From: Batillaria attramentaria
Lineage: Eukaryota; Mollusca; Gastropoda; Batillariidae
Assembly (NCBI GenBank): GCA_018292915.2
Contig: JACVVK020000015.1
Location: 1,707,501-1,771,500 of the forward strand
Length of the DNA: 64,000 bases
Direction: 5' to 3'
The notes beneath the pieces are model-generated. The model was not told the origin of the DNA. It saw only the letters and a program-made list of their open reading frames with translations, and ran no database searches. Below are positions 55,345 to 64,000 of this stretch, in pieces; position 1 is the first letter of the stretch; each line of letters opens with the position of its first letter. The position numbers were made by a program, and so were the translations under genes.

Positions 55345-55560
55345 GTGTTGTTGTTGTTGTTGTTGTCGTCGTCGTCGTCGTCGTTCTTGTTCTTCTTCTT
55401 GTTGCTCTTGTTCTTGTTCAGTGTTGCTCTGTTGTTCTTCATCTTCTTGGTTTTGATGTTGTTGTTGTGGTGGTTCTTCTTCTTCTTCTTCTTCTTGCTC
55501 TCATAGTTCTTGTTCTTGTTCTTGATTGTCTTCTTCTTTTTCTTCTAGTGTTCTTGCTCT
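55345..55560 (+). repeat. TTG/TCG/TTC trinucleotide-rich island
   Basis: (TTG)n, (TCG)n, then TTC/TTG mixtures. Val/Leu-rich frames are artefacts. Confidence 0.85.
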
Positions 55561-55864
55561 TCTTGCTGTTGTCGGTTGTTCTTCAAGAACAACACTTGAG
55601 TCATGCGTTCTCCTCGTTTTTTTTTCTTTTTCTTCTTGGTAACTGAGGTCAGAACATTTGAATTCAGTCTACGTTTCAAGTTTCCATTCACCACAGGTAT
55701 AATTATGTAAATCTCACACGTGATAATTATTCACCTTCACCCATCCTCATCAGATTTATACATTATAATTTGCTGACGTTTCAGTCCATGACAGACGGCA
55801 CATGACAAAAATAACAACGTCACTCCCACTCCACAAGCACTTTCGCTGAGACATTGGTTGATTC

Positions 55865-55866
<2 letters not shown>

Positions 55867-55929
<63 letters not shown>

Positions 55930-56062
55930 TCCGGTTTTGTTTACTTATATTGTGTGTGTGTGGGTGGGGGGGGGGGTCTCTTTTTTTGTAGAATGTAGTG
56001 AAAACTACTTTTAAGATAGGTAGCGGTGCCTACAAGTATTTTCCTAAATGAACGTTTTAGCA

Positions 56063-56109
<47 letters not shown>
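55867..56109 (+). repeat. Element R copy 2 with flanking (CT)n
   Basis: (CT)n 55867-55924; R core 55925-56067 ('gtgtccggttttgtttactt', 'gtagtgaaaactacttttaa', 'gtagcggtgcctacaagtat'); (CT)n 56070-56109. Confidence 0.92.
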
Positions 56110-56111
<2 letters not shown>

Positions 56112-56234
56112 CCTGTCTTGTTTGCTTATTATATTTTGGGGGTTTCTTTTTATTGTAGTATGTAGTGAAAACTACTTAACTGAGACAGGTAGCGGTGCCT
56201 ACAAGTAGTTTCCTAAATGAACGTTTTAGCACCA

Positions 56235-56282
<48 letters not shown>
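56110..56282 (+). repeat. Element R copy 3 with flanking (CT)n
   Basis: R core 56110-56237 repeats the same phrases, then (CT)n 56238-56282. Copies 2 and 3 are tandem and share the central (CT)n. Confidence 0.92.
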
Positions 56283-56285
<3 letters not shown>

Positions 56286-56590
56286 TCTCTGCTCCCTTCT
56301 CTGCCTTTACTTTTCTTTGCTAATGACAAACGTTCCTTTTTATCAGGCACTCAAGCAGCAAAGCAAATTAACCCTGTCCCCCCCTCCCCACCTGTCCGTC
56401 AAAAGCGCTTTATCCCCAGTTATAAGCAACAGGCCCCTAAAATCCCTAGGGGACTGTAGGCTGTCAGGGTTGCCCCTTTAACTGGGAGCTGCTTCGCGTC
56501 CCCTGAGACAGTGCAACATGTGCAGAATACATTCGGTAAGGCGAGGGATCAAGTGATTGCTCTGAATGTGTGCTGCGCATTTTCTTTCAG

Positions 56591-56596
<6 letters not shown>

Positions 56597-56686
<90 letters not shown>

Positions 56687-56713
56687 TCAGTGTGTGTGTG
56701 TGCGTGTGTGTCT

Positions 56714-56774
<61 letters not shown>

Positions 56775-56790
56775 AGTGCGCGCGCGCGCG
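56597..56790 (+). repeat. TG microsatellite ending in CG
   Basis: (TG)n with TCAG interruptions, then (CG)n. Confidence 0.95.
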
Positions 56791-56994
56791 ACTCAAACTG
56801 AGGATTTCGTACGTCAGACGGTTTGTGGAAGATGGCGATTGAAGGTGATAGCCGTCCGGTCGGCCGCGATAGCACTGCGGGTTTAGCATACTGCAGTACT
56901 TGAACCGTGGTTCAGTGGCGGGACAAAACGGCGGGTGCACCGACAAAAGCACAAGCCCTATAGTTTCAAGTCGCGTGCCATGCTGCGGCTCAGC

Positions 56995-56996
<2 letters not shown>

Positions 56997-57063
<67 letters not shown>
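56997..57063 (+). repeat. TG microsatellite
   Basis: Perfect (TG)n of about 33 units. Confidence 0.95.
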
Positions 57064-57064
<1 letters not shown>

Positions 57065-57152
57065 ATCGTCTCTATTCGTATTCCATCTGTAGTAGAAGCG
57101 AATGTGACTAGGAAGACTGAGAAGACTGAGAAGTGCTCCCTCCCTCCCCCCC

Positions 57153-57172
57153 CCTCTCTCTCTCTCTCTCTC

Positions 57173-57212
<40 letters not shown>
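57153..57212 (+). repeat. CT/AC microsatellite
   Basis: (CT)n then (AC)n. Confidence 0.93.
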
Positions 57213-57213
<1 letters not shown>

Positions 57214-57628
57214 ATGCACCCCTTCACTCAGTCCCCGCCACCCCACCCTCAGTCCCAACACCCCTGCTTCCACCCCGGCCGAAACAAAGCCGATGTGCAG
57301 AGTGTGGTATGGGATGGCAGAGCGTGCCGTAGTGAACAGCGTGTAGCAGAAGGCATTGTGAAGGGTCTTTGGCGCGCGGACGGACGGAGCAGGGCTTTAT
57401 CCCGTCTATTGTCCTCTCCGATCATTACCCCTGATACCAGCCCCTTTCCGCGTTGGGGTGCGAAGTCTGGTTCTGACTACGGGACAACTGACGCAGTCAG
57501 CTGACGGGTTAGCGCGGAAAATCAGTGCTGGTTTTTATCGGCCTTTCCATGTCACAGTTTAGTCTGAGACTGATGTGATGTCGAAGCATGGCAACGACCC
57601 TAGAATAGTCTACGATCCTTGGTTAAAA
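57213..57628. other. GC-richer unique sequence, no gene proven
   Basis: CpG-containing stretch around 57360-57520 without a recognisable exon. Confidence 0.35.
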
Positions 57629-57630
57629 CT

Positions 57631-57800
57631 TTGTTGTCGTTGTTGTTGTTGTTGTTGTCAGTTGTTGTTGTTTGGGGTTTTTTTTTGTTTGTTCGTTTGT
57701 TGCTGTTGGGTTTTTTTTGTTTTTGTTTTTTGTTGTTGTTTTTTTGTTTTGTTTTTTTGTTTTTTTTTGTTTTTGGTTTTTTTTGGGGGGAGAGGGGGCT
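57631..57800 (+). repeat. T/G-rich composite island
   Basis: (TTG)n, TTTG, long T-rich with single Gs, then a G run. Same order and strand as the others. Confidence 0.9.
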
Positions 57801-57954
57801 TCGGCGGTCGAAAATAAAAATCATAGTCACTGTCATCGTTGTCAGTGATGGTCAAAGTCGATGTTGGTATTACTACTGTTCTTGTCGTCGTCGTTCATGT
57901 GTTGTTGTTGTTGTTGTTGACCGCTGACAGACTTCCGGTCTGGTTGCGTGGCAG

Positions 57955-58156
57955 CTATAGAGGGTTCAATGCCCTTTTCCACCACATGAAGACCGGTGGT
58001 ACACTAGCGTACCAAAGTCGGACAACTGACAAGAAAAAAAAAAAAGCTGGATTGCAAATATCGGCATTGGGTCCCAGCGACCAGACTGATTCGAACTCAC
58101 AACCCGAGTATTGGATGTCCAACTCAGTCTCTACCATCTCAGCTATTCCAGCTCAT
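57955..58156 (-). mobile_element. Old SINE-A copy with insertions
   Basis: Recognisable tail complement ('cccttttccaccaca'), B box (ATTCGAACTCAC complement) and head, with A-run and other insertions in the body. Confidence 0.75.
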
Positions 58157-58318
58157 CTCTGCTGACAGAAGCTGAAAGTCACTTTACGGAAAAGTAGCGG
58201 CCTCATTCCTATGTCCTGTTCCATGTGATGCTCTTTGCGTCTTTGTCTTGTCCGGGCGACTGCTTGCTCTGTTTCCTCGTCTACCCCATGATCCGTCAGA
58301 ACTGCCAGCCACCTGCTC

Positions 58319-58358
58319 TCTCTCGCCCTCTCTCTCTCTCTCTCTCTCTGTCTCTGTC
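58319..58358 (+). repeat. CT microsatellite
   Basis: Degenerate (CT)n. Confidence 0.85.
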
Positions 58359-58374
58359 TCTGCGCTTCAGTGTC

Positions 58375-58467
58375 TGTCCGTCTCTCATGTTTGTAACGGC
58401 CGATTGAAAATTGGCAATTCATACACGTCAATCCGGCACTTCCGTCGTAAAATATAGTTTATTCGTC
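58375..58467 (+). repeat. Dispersed repeat J copy 2
   Basis: Inverted relative to 52366-52450. Its 3' end 'agtttattcg' is followed by a C run and (CT)n. Confidence 0.85.
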
Positions 58468-58468
58468 C

Positions 58469-58477
<9 letters not shown>

Positions 58478-58520
<43 letters not shown>
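58478..58520 (+). repeat. CT microsatellite
   Basis: Perfect (CT)n following repeat J. Confidence 0.95.
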
Positions 58521-58523
<3 letters not shown>

Positions 58524-58636
58524 GAGACTGATTATTCATAAAACACGAAGCGAAGAACTACCACTCAGATATGTATTGACACTAAAACAATTACATTCAC
58601 CATAAAAAAAATTGCGAAACTTTCAACTGATAATAG

Positions 58637-58798
58637 GGGGGGCCGGGGTGGTCGAATGCCGGTAGAGCGATGGACTTCTAATGCTCGGGCCAAATATTTG
58701 TGCTGGCTTTTTCATTGTTGCCCCGTCTTTGATATCACCCTATGTGGTGGAAAAGGACGTTAAACCCCCAAACACCCCCCCCCCCCATCCCCCCCCTC
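58637..58798 (+). mobile_element. SINE-A copy with 14-bp TSD and deleted B box
   Basis: TCAACTGATAATAG at 58623-58636 and 58799-58812. Within the head, 'atgctcggg' joins directly to 'ccaaatatttg': about 24 bp including the B box are missing, apparently between short G-rich repeats. The copy should be transcriptionally dead for Pol III. Confidence 0.95.
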
Positions 58799-58868
58799 TC
58801 AACTGATAATAGAAATTAGGAGGAAAAATAGAGACTTAGGAAACAGAAGTAAGAAGAAATGAAGAAAT

Positions 58869-59046
58869 GGGGGGGGGGGGTGGGTGGGTGTTGGGGGTTT
58901 AACGTCCTTTTCCACCACATAGGGTGATATCAAAGACGGGGCAACGATGAAAAAGCCAGCACAAATATTTGGCCCCAGCGGGGATCGAACTCACGACCCG
59001 AGCATTAGAAGTCCAACACTCTACCATTCGACCACCCCGGCTCCCC
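58869..59046 (-). mobile_element. SINE-A array copy 1 (founder insertion)
   Basis: Flanked by TGAAGAAATGG (58860-58870 and 59047-59057), the TSD of the original insertion. B box complement GGGATCGAAC and A box complement are intact. Confidence 0.93.
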
Positions 59047-59145
59047 TGAAGAAATGGAGATTTCATTTTCAAACAGTTGTGGAAAAGCCGAAATAATTTA
59101 AGTAGTTGAATGAGTTGAAGATGTCACTGACCCTCAGGTACTGAA

Positions 59146-59313
59146 GAGTGGGTGGGTGTTTGGGGGTTTAACGTCCTTTTCCACCACATAGGGTGATATC
59201 AAAGACGGGGCAACGATGAAAAACCCAGCACAAATATTTGGCCCCAGCGGGATCGAACTCACGACCGAGCATTAGAAGTCCAACGCTCTACCATTCGACC
59301 ACCCCGGCTCCCC
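59146..59313 (-). mobile_element. SINE-A array copy 2
   Basis: Hybrid: left edge directly follows 'ctcaggtactgaag' as in copy 7, while the body matches copy 1 ('cacatagggtgat', 'cattcgacc'). Confidence 0.92.
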
Positions 59314-59416
59314 TGAAGAAATGGAGATTTCATTTTCAAACAAACAGTTGTGGAAAAGCCGAAATAATTTAAGTAGTTGAATGAGTTGAAGATGTCACTG
59401 ACCCTCAGGTACTGAA

Positions 59417-59585
59417 GGGTGGGTGGGTGTTTGGGGGTTTAACGTCCTTTTCCACCACATAGGGTGATATCAAAGACGGGGCAACGATGAAAAAGCCAGC
59501 ACAAATATTTGGCCCCAGCGGGGATCGAACTCACGACCCGAGCATTAGAAGTCCAACGCTCTACCATTCGACACCCCGGCTCCCC
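59417..59585 (-). mobile_element. SINE-A array copy 3
   Basis: As copy 2; one base deleted in the A-box region ('ttcgacacccc'). Confidence 0.92.
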
Positions 59586-59687
59586 TGAAGAAATGGAGAT
59601 TCATTTTCAAACAAACAGTTGTGGAAAAGCCGAAATAATTTAAGTAGTTGAATGAGTTGAAGATGTCACTGACCCTCAGGTACTGAA

Positions 59688-59856
59688 GGGTGGGTGGGTG
59701 TTTGGGGGTTTAACGTCCTTTTCCGCCACATAGGGTGATATCAAAGACGGGCAACGATGAAAAAGCCAGCACAAATATTTGGCCCCAGCGGGGATCGAAC
59801 TCACGACCCGAGCATTAGAAGTCCAACGCTCTACCATTCGACCACCCCGGCTCCCC
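59688..59856 (-). mobile_element. SINE-A array copy 4
   Basis: As copy 2; 'ttccgccaca' and 'gacgggcaacg' variants. Confidence 0.92.
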
Positions 59857-59957
59857 TGAAGAAATGGAGATTTCATTTTCAAACAAACAGTTGTGGAAAG
59901 CCGAATAATTTAAGTAGTTGAATGAGTTGAAGATGTCACTGACCCTCAGGTACTGAA

Positions 59958-60126
59958 GGGTGGGTGGGTGTTTGGGGGTTTAACGTCCTTTTCCACACAT
60001 AGGGTGATATCAAAGACGGGGCAACGATGAAAAAGCCAGCACAAATATTTGGCCCCAGCGGGGATCGAACTCACGACCCGAGCATTAGAAGTCCAACACT
60101 CTACCATTCGACCACCCCGGCTCCCC
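59958..60126 (-). mobile_element. SINE-A array copy 5
   Basis: As copy 2; 'ttccacacat' single-base deletion. Confidence 0.92.
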
Positions 60127-60230
60127 TGAAGAAATGGAGATTTCATTTTCAAACAAACAGTTGTGGAAAAAGCCGAAATAATTTAAGTAGTTGAATGAGT
60201 TGAAGATGTCACTGACCCTCAGGTACTGAA

Positions 60231-60399
60231 GGGTGGGTGGGTGTTGGGGGTTTAACGTCCTTTTCCACCACATAGGGTGATATCAAAGACGGGGCAACGA
60301 TGAAAAAGCCAGCACAAATATTTGGCCCCAGCGGGGATCGAACTCACGACCCGAGCATTAGGAGTCCAACACTCTACCATTCGACCACCCCGGCTCCCC
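60231..60399 (-). mobile_element. SINE-A array copy 6
   Basis: As copy 2; 'gtgttgggggttt' and 'cattaggagtcc' variants. Confidence 0.92.
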
Positions 60400-60502
60400 T
60401 GAAGAAATGGAGATTTCATTTTCAAACAAACAGTTGTGGAAAAGCCGAAATAATTTAAGTAGTTGAATGAGTTGAAGATGTCACTGACCCTCAGGTACTG
60501 AA

Positions 60503-60687
60503 GGGTGGGTGGGTGTTTGGGGGTTTAACGTCCTTTTCCACCACATACGGGAGATATCAAAGACGGGGCAACCGCCAATGAAAAAGCCAGCACAAGTATT
60601 TGGCCCGGCCTAGCCGGCCGGGATACGAACTCACGACACGAGCATTAGAAGTCCAACGCTCTGCCATTCGGCCACCCCGGCTCCCCT
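60503..60687 (-). mobile_element. SINE-A array copy 7 (second independent insertion)
   Basis: Flanked by its own TSD CTCAGGTACTGAA (60490-60502 and 60688-60700). It differs from copies 1-6 ('cacatacgggagat', 'cattcggcc') and has an extra G/C-rich block near 60606-60620. Confidence 0.93.
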
Positions 60688-60700
60688 CTCAGGTACTGAA

Positions 60701-61183
60701 TCAACAACACACCACAGCTTGCTTGCGAAATTCCGTGGACTCCTACATCTAATGCCGCGAGTATGTAGTTTCTGAACCACATTATTGTACTCTCGAGACT
60801 CTTCGCCAGACGAAACAAAAGAAGAGAGGGCCAAAAAAAAAAAAAAAAAAAAGAAGTGTGCAGCCACATTTGTCAGTCGCGATGCATGTAACTGCAGACA
60901 ATGTCACGTCTCAACAGAAGCTATATGTCTCAAGAACTTTCTCAAGTATCAGGTATGTCCTTGGCGCCTACTTGAGCTGAGCCATCAAGTGTGAAAAACA
61001 GGAAACTTGCCGGATGTTATAGCATAGATGCAATATCATTTATACATTATTCACTGAGAATTATAATGATCGTGAGGTTGTTTTGCAGAATTCGGACTGA
61101 CGAGGTGGGATACGTGGGTGCCGGGAGTTTAGGAAGTCTTACTGAATATTTTCTGTCCACCTACACAAAGTTTGGCCATGTAG
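60701..61183. other. Unique sequence, no gene seen
   Basis: A run at 60834-60852. No exon support. Confidence 0.35.
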
Positions 61184-61580
61184 GTGGTCGGTGGTCTAGT
61201 GGTTAAGAGACTTGTCACCAATGCGAGAGGTCAGGGGTTCGAGTCCACTCGGGGCAAAGGATTTTTCCTTCTCGTATGTGGCACCGTTCATTCGGGCCGA
61301 CCGTCGGGGGTTCTCTCCGGGTACTCCGGCTTCCTCCCCCTCTGCTTTGGAAATCTTCAGCCCACCAAATTTGAAAAATAAATGCAATTCTAAATTCCGA
61401 AATTTAAATAGCTGAGCTGACCCTTCGCACCACGTGATTGTAATGTGTTCATATCCAGTATGTGAGAGAATGCGTGTGATTCACGTGAGCGTGCGTGTTG
61501 GGTTCAGTTCGCGGCGCTTTGAGAAATGAAATTGGGTAAAGCGCCTATACAATACTCATTATCATTATTATTATTATTAT
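61184..61580 (+). mobile_element. SINE-B copy 3
   Basis: A box region TGGTCTAGTGGTTAAGA, B box GGTTCGAGTCC, 'ctccgggtactccggcttcc', CACGTG motifs, 'gtaaagcgcctatacaatac' then (ATT)n. Closest to copy 2. Confidence 0.93.
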
Positions 61581-61737
61581 GTACGGAAATCAGAAAACTG
61601 TTGCCGACCGGCTACGAGACCGCCAGTGCAGTCGGTGGCTTATATAAAACATGGCATCGTATATTATGTACAGTTCATGAAATGGTAAAGTGATGACAAG
61701 TTGCAGTAGTAGTTGCAGTCGTGTATTTTCACTGAGG

Positions 61738-61860
61738 GTGGGTGTTTGAGGGTTTAACGTCCTTTTTTTCCCACCACGAAACGCGGATATCAAAGACGGG
61801 GCAACGAGAGAAAGGCCAGCACAAATGTTTGGCCCACGCCGGGAGTCGATCTCACAGAAC
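61738..61860 (-). mobile_element. SINE-A copy, 5'-truncated
   Basis: Minus copy ending just past an altered B box (GGGAGTCGATCTCAC on plus). Confidence 0.85.
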
Positions 61861-61998
61861 CAATGTACCAAAATAAACAATCTTATGTGGAAAAACGATA
61901 CTTTTGTATCGACCATTTTGCTGTTGTTGTCGGAGATCAGCCGCGAATTAGTCTTTGTGGCGTGCACGGCTTTAAGCCCTAATAACTCACTCAGTTGT

Positions 61999-62040
61999 CA
62001 GAGAGCATGTATCTATGAGAGCGTAGCTACATGCTCTCTG
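61999..62040. repeat. 13-bp perfect hairpin
   Basis: CAGAGAGCATGTA (61999-62011) and its reverse complement (62028-62040) flank a 16-base loop. Confidence 0.85.
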
Positions 62041-62600
62041 TTGTTGTTGTTGTTATCGTTGTCGTTGTTGTTGACCTCTGATCGAAGTCAGTTGTGCCGC
62101 TAGTGAAGGGAGGTGTTCCAATTACCGAGGAAAGTTGAGAATGAATAGGTACAATGGTCAGAAAACTGCCATGACTGTTATTCGCCTAACGATTCAATAA
62201 TACCAATAGTAATGTATTCTTTAGCGACGACTTACTTGCCAGTGCGTGACCTTACTGCCCCACTTCGTCTCCCACTCCGTAACAGCTGTTACCAGAGTAA
62301 CTACTTGTCACGGCTTCCTGTTTTCGTTTGCTCGCCATGTTACAGTAGTGCGCATGTACCGTAAAAGGTGGGTATCATTGCTGCCCGGAGTGACCATAAA
62401 CCTCACGAGCGCCTGTGTGTCGAACAGGACAGTCCAGCCTGACTTTGACATTAATTTGCTCTACCGTTCGACTATTCAGGCTTCCGAGCTTCAGTCAGAA
62501 GCGAAGTCCACCGTCATAATGGTAAAAAAGAGCCCATGTGCTTATCTATACCATGGCGTTTTGGGCCTTTCATGAACTTACGGTAGAAGTCTTGTCGGAA
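62041..62600. other. Unique sequence, no gene seen
   Basis: Starts with a short (TTG)n. A 109-codon plus frame (62246-62575) has no recognised domain. Confidence 0.35.
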
Positions 62601-62639
62601 GACCTCTAAATGACTGATTCTCGTCTCTCTGCTGGGGTG

Positions 62640-63560
62640 TCAGTCTTGCATAACGGCTTGACACCTCCCCCACAAACATCCCCACCCTTCTCTGCCACCC
62701 TCAGTCTGTTGGGGGTGTGTTGTGTATTGTACCCCTCACTCGGGCGTCGCATAACGGGCCTTTATCGCTTCCCCTCCTCTATCCGGCGTGTTGTGTAGCA
62801 CTGTCTCTCCCCCTCTGCCTTCGCATCGTTCTCCCCTCAGTCAAGTCTTTACTGTCAGTTCAACTCCTCAAGCCCTTGGTCAAGCCCTGCCCTCGGGACC
62901 CGCCGCCCCCTGGAGGAAGAGTGGACTCCGCTGCGCGGTCGTTGCGCCGCGTTGTGAAGCCCGGTCTAACGGATTCGCCGGAGGGGAGATAAGGTATGGA
63001 GGCCCCTCGGTCCGTGGGCCGTGCTTGTGTGTGTGAACGGGCGCAGCTAGCACTGAACGTGTGAGAGAGTTGGCTGGCTCGCTGTCTGGGTTGTCTCTGC
63101 CACTCGGGTTTGTGTACTCCCCCCTTCCCTTCAGTCAGCAGTGTGGCTTTGACTGTCTTGCCAGTGCCGAGCAAGCAAGTACTGTACTGCCTCGCTTGCT
63201 GAACACAAGAACTGAGCCGGACAACCAGAGACAGAGAGGTAAAGAACGAACCGAAACCGTGTGATGATCAGTTGAATGGCATCTCCTAGCGCATCCACGC
63301 GGTTGTACGGAGGAAGTATACGAGAGAGCTGCCGTTGAGAGGGATACTCGCGGCGCGTGCACCTTTTCCTACCTCGCCGTTTGTAAGGAGATCATCGATT
63401 GGATTATTGTTCGATTCACGACCATTCTTCTACGTTCTTTACGGCGTGACACGATGCCACCACCCTCGCTCCTGCGTCCACCGAGAGGAAGAGAGGAGGA
63501 ACGGCGGGCGAGTTAGCAGTAGCAGACGACAGTTTTTAGCCGTGTGCCAGTGATGGTGTG
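62640..63560 (+). promoter_or_regulatory. Candidate CpG-rich promoter or 5' UTR region
   Basis: Composition changes: few repeats, frequent CpG (62880-63060 and 63280-63530), pyrimidine-rich TCAGTC initiator-like sites (62700, 62838) and splice-donor-like AAG/GTATGG (62993) and GAG/GTAAAG (63239). This fits a first exon of a gene transcribed rightwards beyond the window. No TATA box or start codon can be assigned; entirely inferred from composition. Confidence 0.3.
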
Positions 63561-64000
63561 TCATCATCATCAGTGAGAAAGATCGAGGGTTGAAGCCGGC
63601 TCTCGGTTATGGTGATCTTCTGAACAACACACTGAATATTGACCAGAGGAAATCTTCCAGATTCGCCACGGATTATTGCTTGTTTATTCTGTGATTATCG
63701 GAAGAGTGTACACCTTTCTGCTTACGTTGGAGTACGTGGGTGTTTACGCTTTCATTTTTACCGGTTTGTTCCTACGTTACACATGCGCGCTAGCTTTCAG
63801 CGCATGCGAGCACCGGTTCCACGGGAGATGCTGACGGTGTCTTGGGAAAACCATTGTCTGTGAACCAATCGATTTCATATCTACCGGGATGTGTCGTCTG
63901 CCAGTTGTGTAAAATTGCAGACCGGGAGTCAAAGTGAAATTATTTCAACGTAAGCTGTTCGTTTCTGGAAGTGTTTTTCAATTTTGAATGATTATTTGTG
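63561..64000. other. Unique sequence at the window end, possible 5' UTR or intron
   Basis: No repeats. A 74-codon plus frame (63639-63863) is not convincing. A CGCATGCGAG/ACATGCGCGC pair (63780-63811) forms a weak inverted motif. Confidence 0.3.

Larger units (their letters stand above)
58869..60687 (-). repeat. 271-bp array: seven SINE-A copies with interleaved flank
   Basis: Six repeats of a unit made of one SINE-A plus about 100 bp of unique flank ('gaagaaatggagatttcat' to 'ccctcaggtactgaag'). 'ccctcaggta' occurs at 59131, 59402, 59673, 59943, 60216 and 60488, so the period is 270-273 bp. A seventh SINE closes the array. Units differ by few substitutions and single-base indels, so amplification is recent. 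Confidence 0.96.

Overview
This window reads as animal nuclear DNA made almost entirely of non-coding, repeat-rich sequence. I found no complete protein-coding gene, no rRNA, no intact tRNA and no CRISPR array. Evidence for a eukaryote: dense di-, tri- and tetranucleotide microsatellites, tRNA-headed SINEs with target-site duplications (TSDs), LINE 3' ends, TA-flanked mariner-type MITEs and satellite arrays. The dominant SINE ends in a 'GGACGTTAAAC-C-CAAACACCC' type tail, which from general knowledge resembles SINE tails common in molluscs. A lophotrochozoan, most likely a marine gastropod, is my best guess, but it is inference only.

Mobile elements. SINE-A is a tRNA-headed element of about 175 bp with Pol III A and B boxes. 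It is present in roughly 35 copies on both strands, many with 10-15 bp TSDs and several 5'-truncated. SINE-B (about 400 bp, 3 copies), SINE-C (about 500 bp, 2 copies) and two further tRNA-like heads are also present. Four LINE 3' ends occur near 5.8, 6.1, 14.4 and 16.3 kb. Three of them keep the C-terminal FKSxLKTxLFRxAF reverse-transcriptase signature, and all carry a (TG)n/(AC)n tract in the 3' UTR. DNA elements include two copies of a MITE with GGGCCCGTATGTA termini (3.5 and 25.1 kb) and a 427-bp mariner-type MITE (32.7 kb).

Tandem arrays. There are 42-bp units derived from a SINE-A tail (4.07-4.33 kb), a degenerate family (7.2-8.35 kb), 125-bp units (11.1-11.5 kb), a 95-bp satellite of about 22 monomers (37.6-39.7 kb), a roughly 145-bp triplet (47.3-47.8 kb) and a roughly 271-bp array of seven SINE-A copies (58.87-60.69 kb). 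The last looks like the product of unequal recombination between two neighbouring SINE-A insertions.

Other composition. More than a dozen T/G-rich islands share one order, TTG then TTTG/GGTT then T-run then G-run, and nearly all lie on the same strand. Weak coding candidates are a duplicated exon-like pair at 27.9-28.55 kb and a 112-codon open frame at 53.38-53.72 kb. The last 1.4 kb becomes CpG-rich with splice-donor-like sites, so it may be the promoter or 5' UTR of a gene running rightwards out of the window. The rest is probably intergenic or intronic. Elements interact mainly as parasites and seeds: LINEs probably mobilise SINEs through shared 3' tails, and retroposon tails appear to seed microsatellites and arrays.
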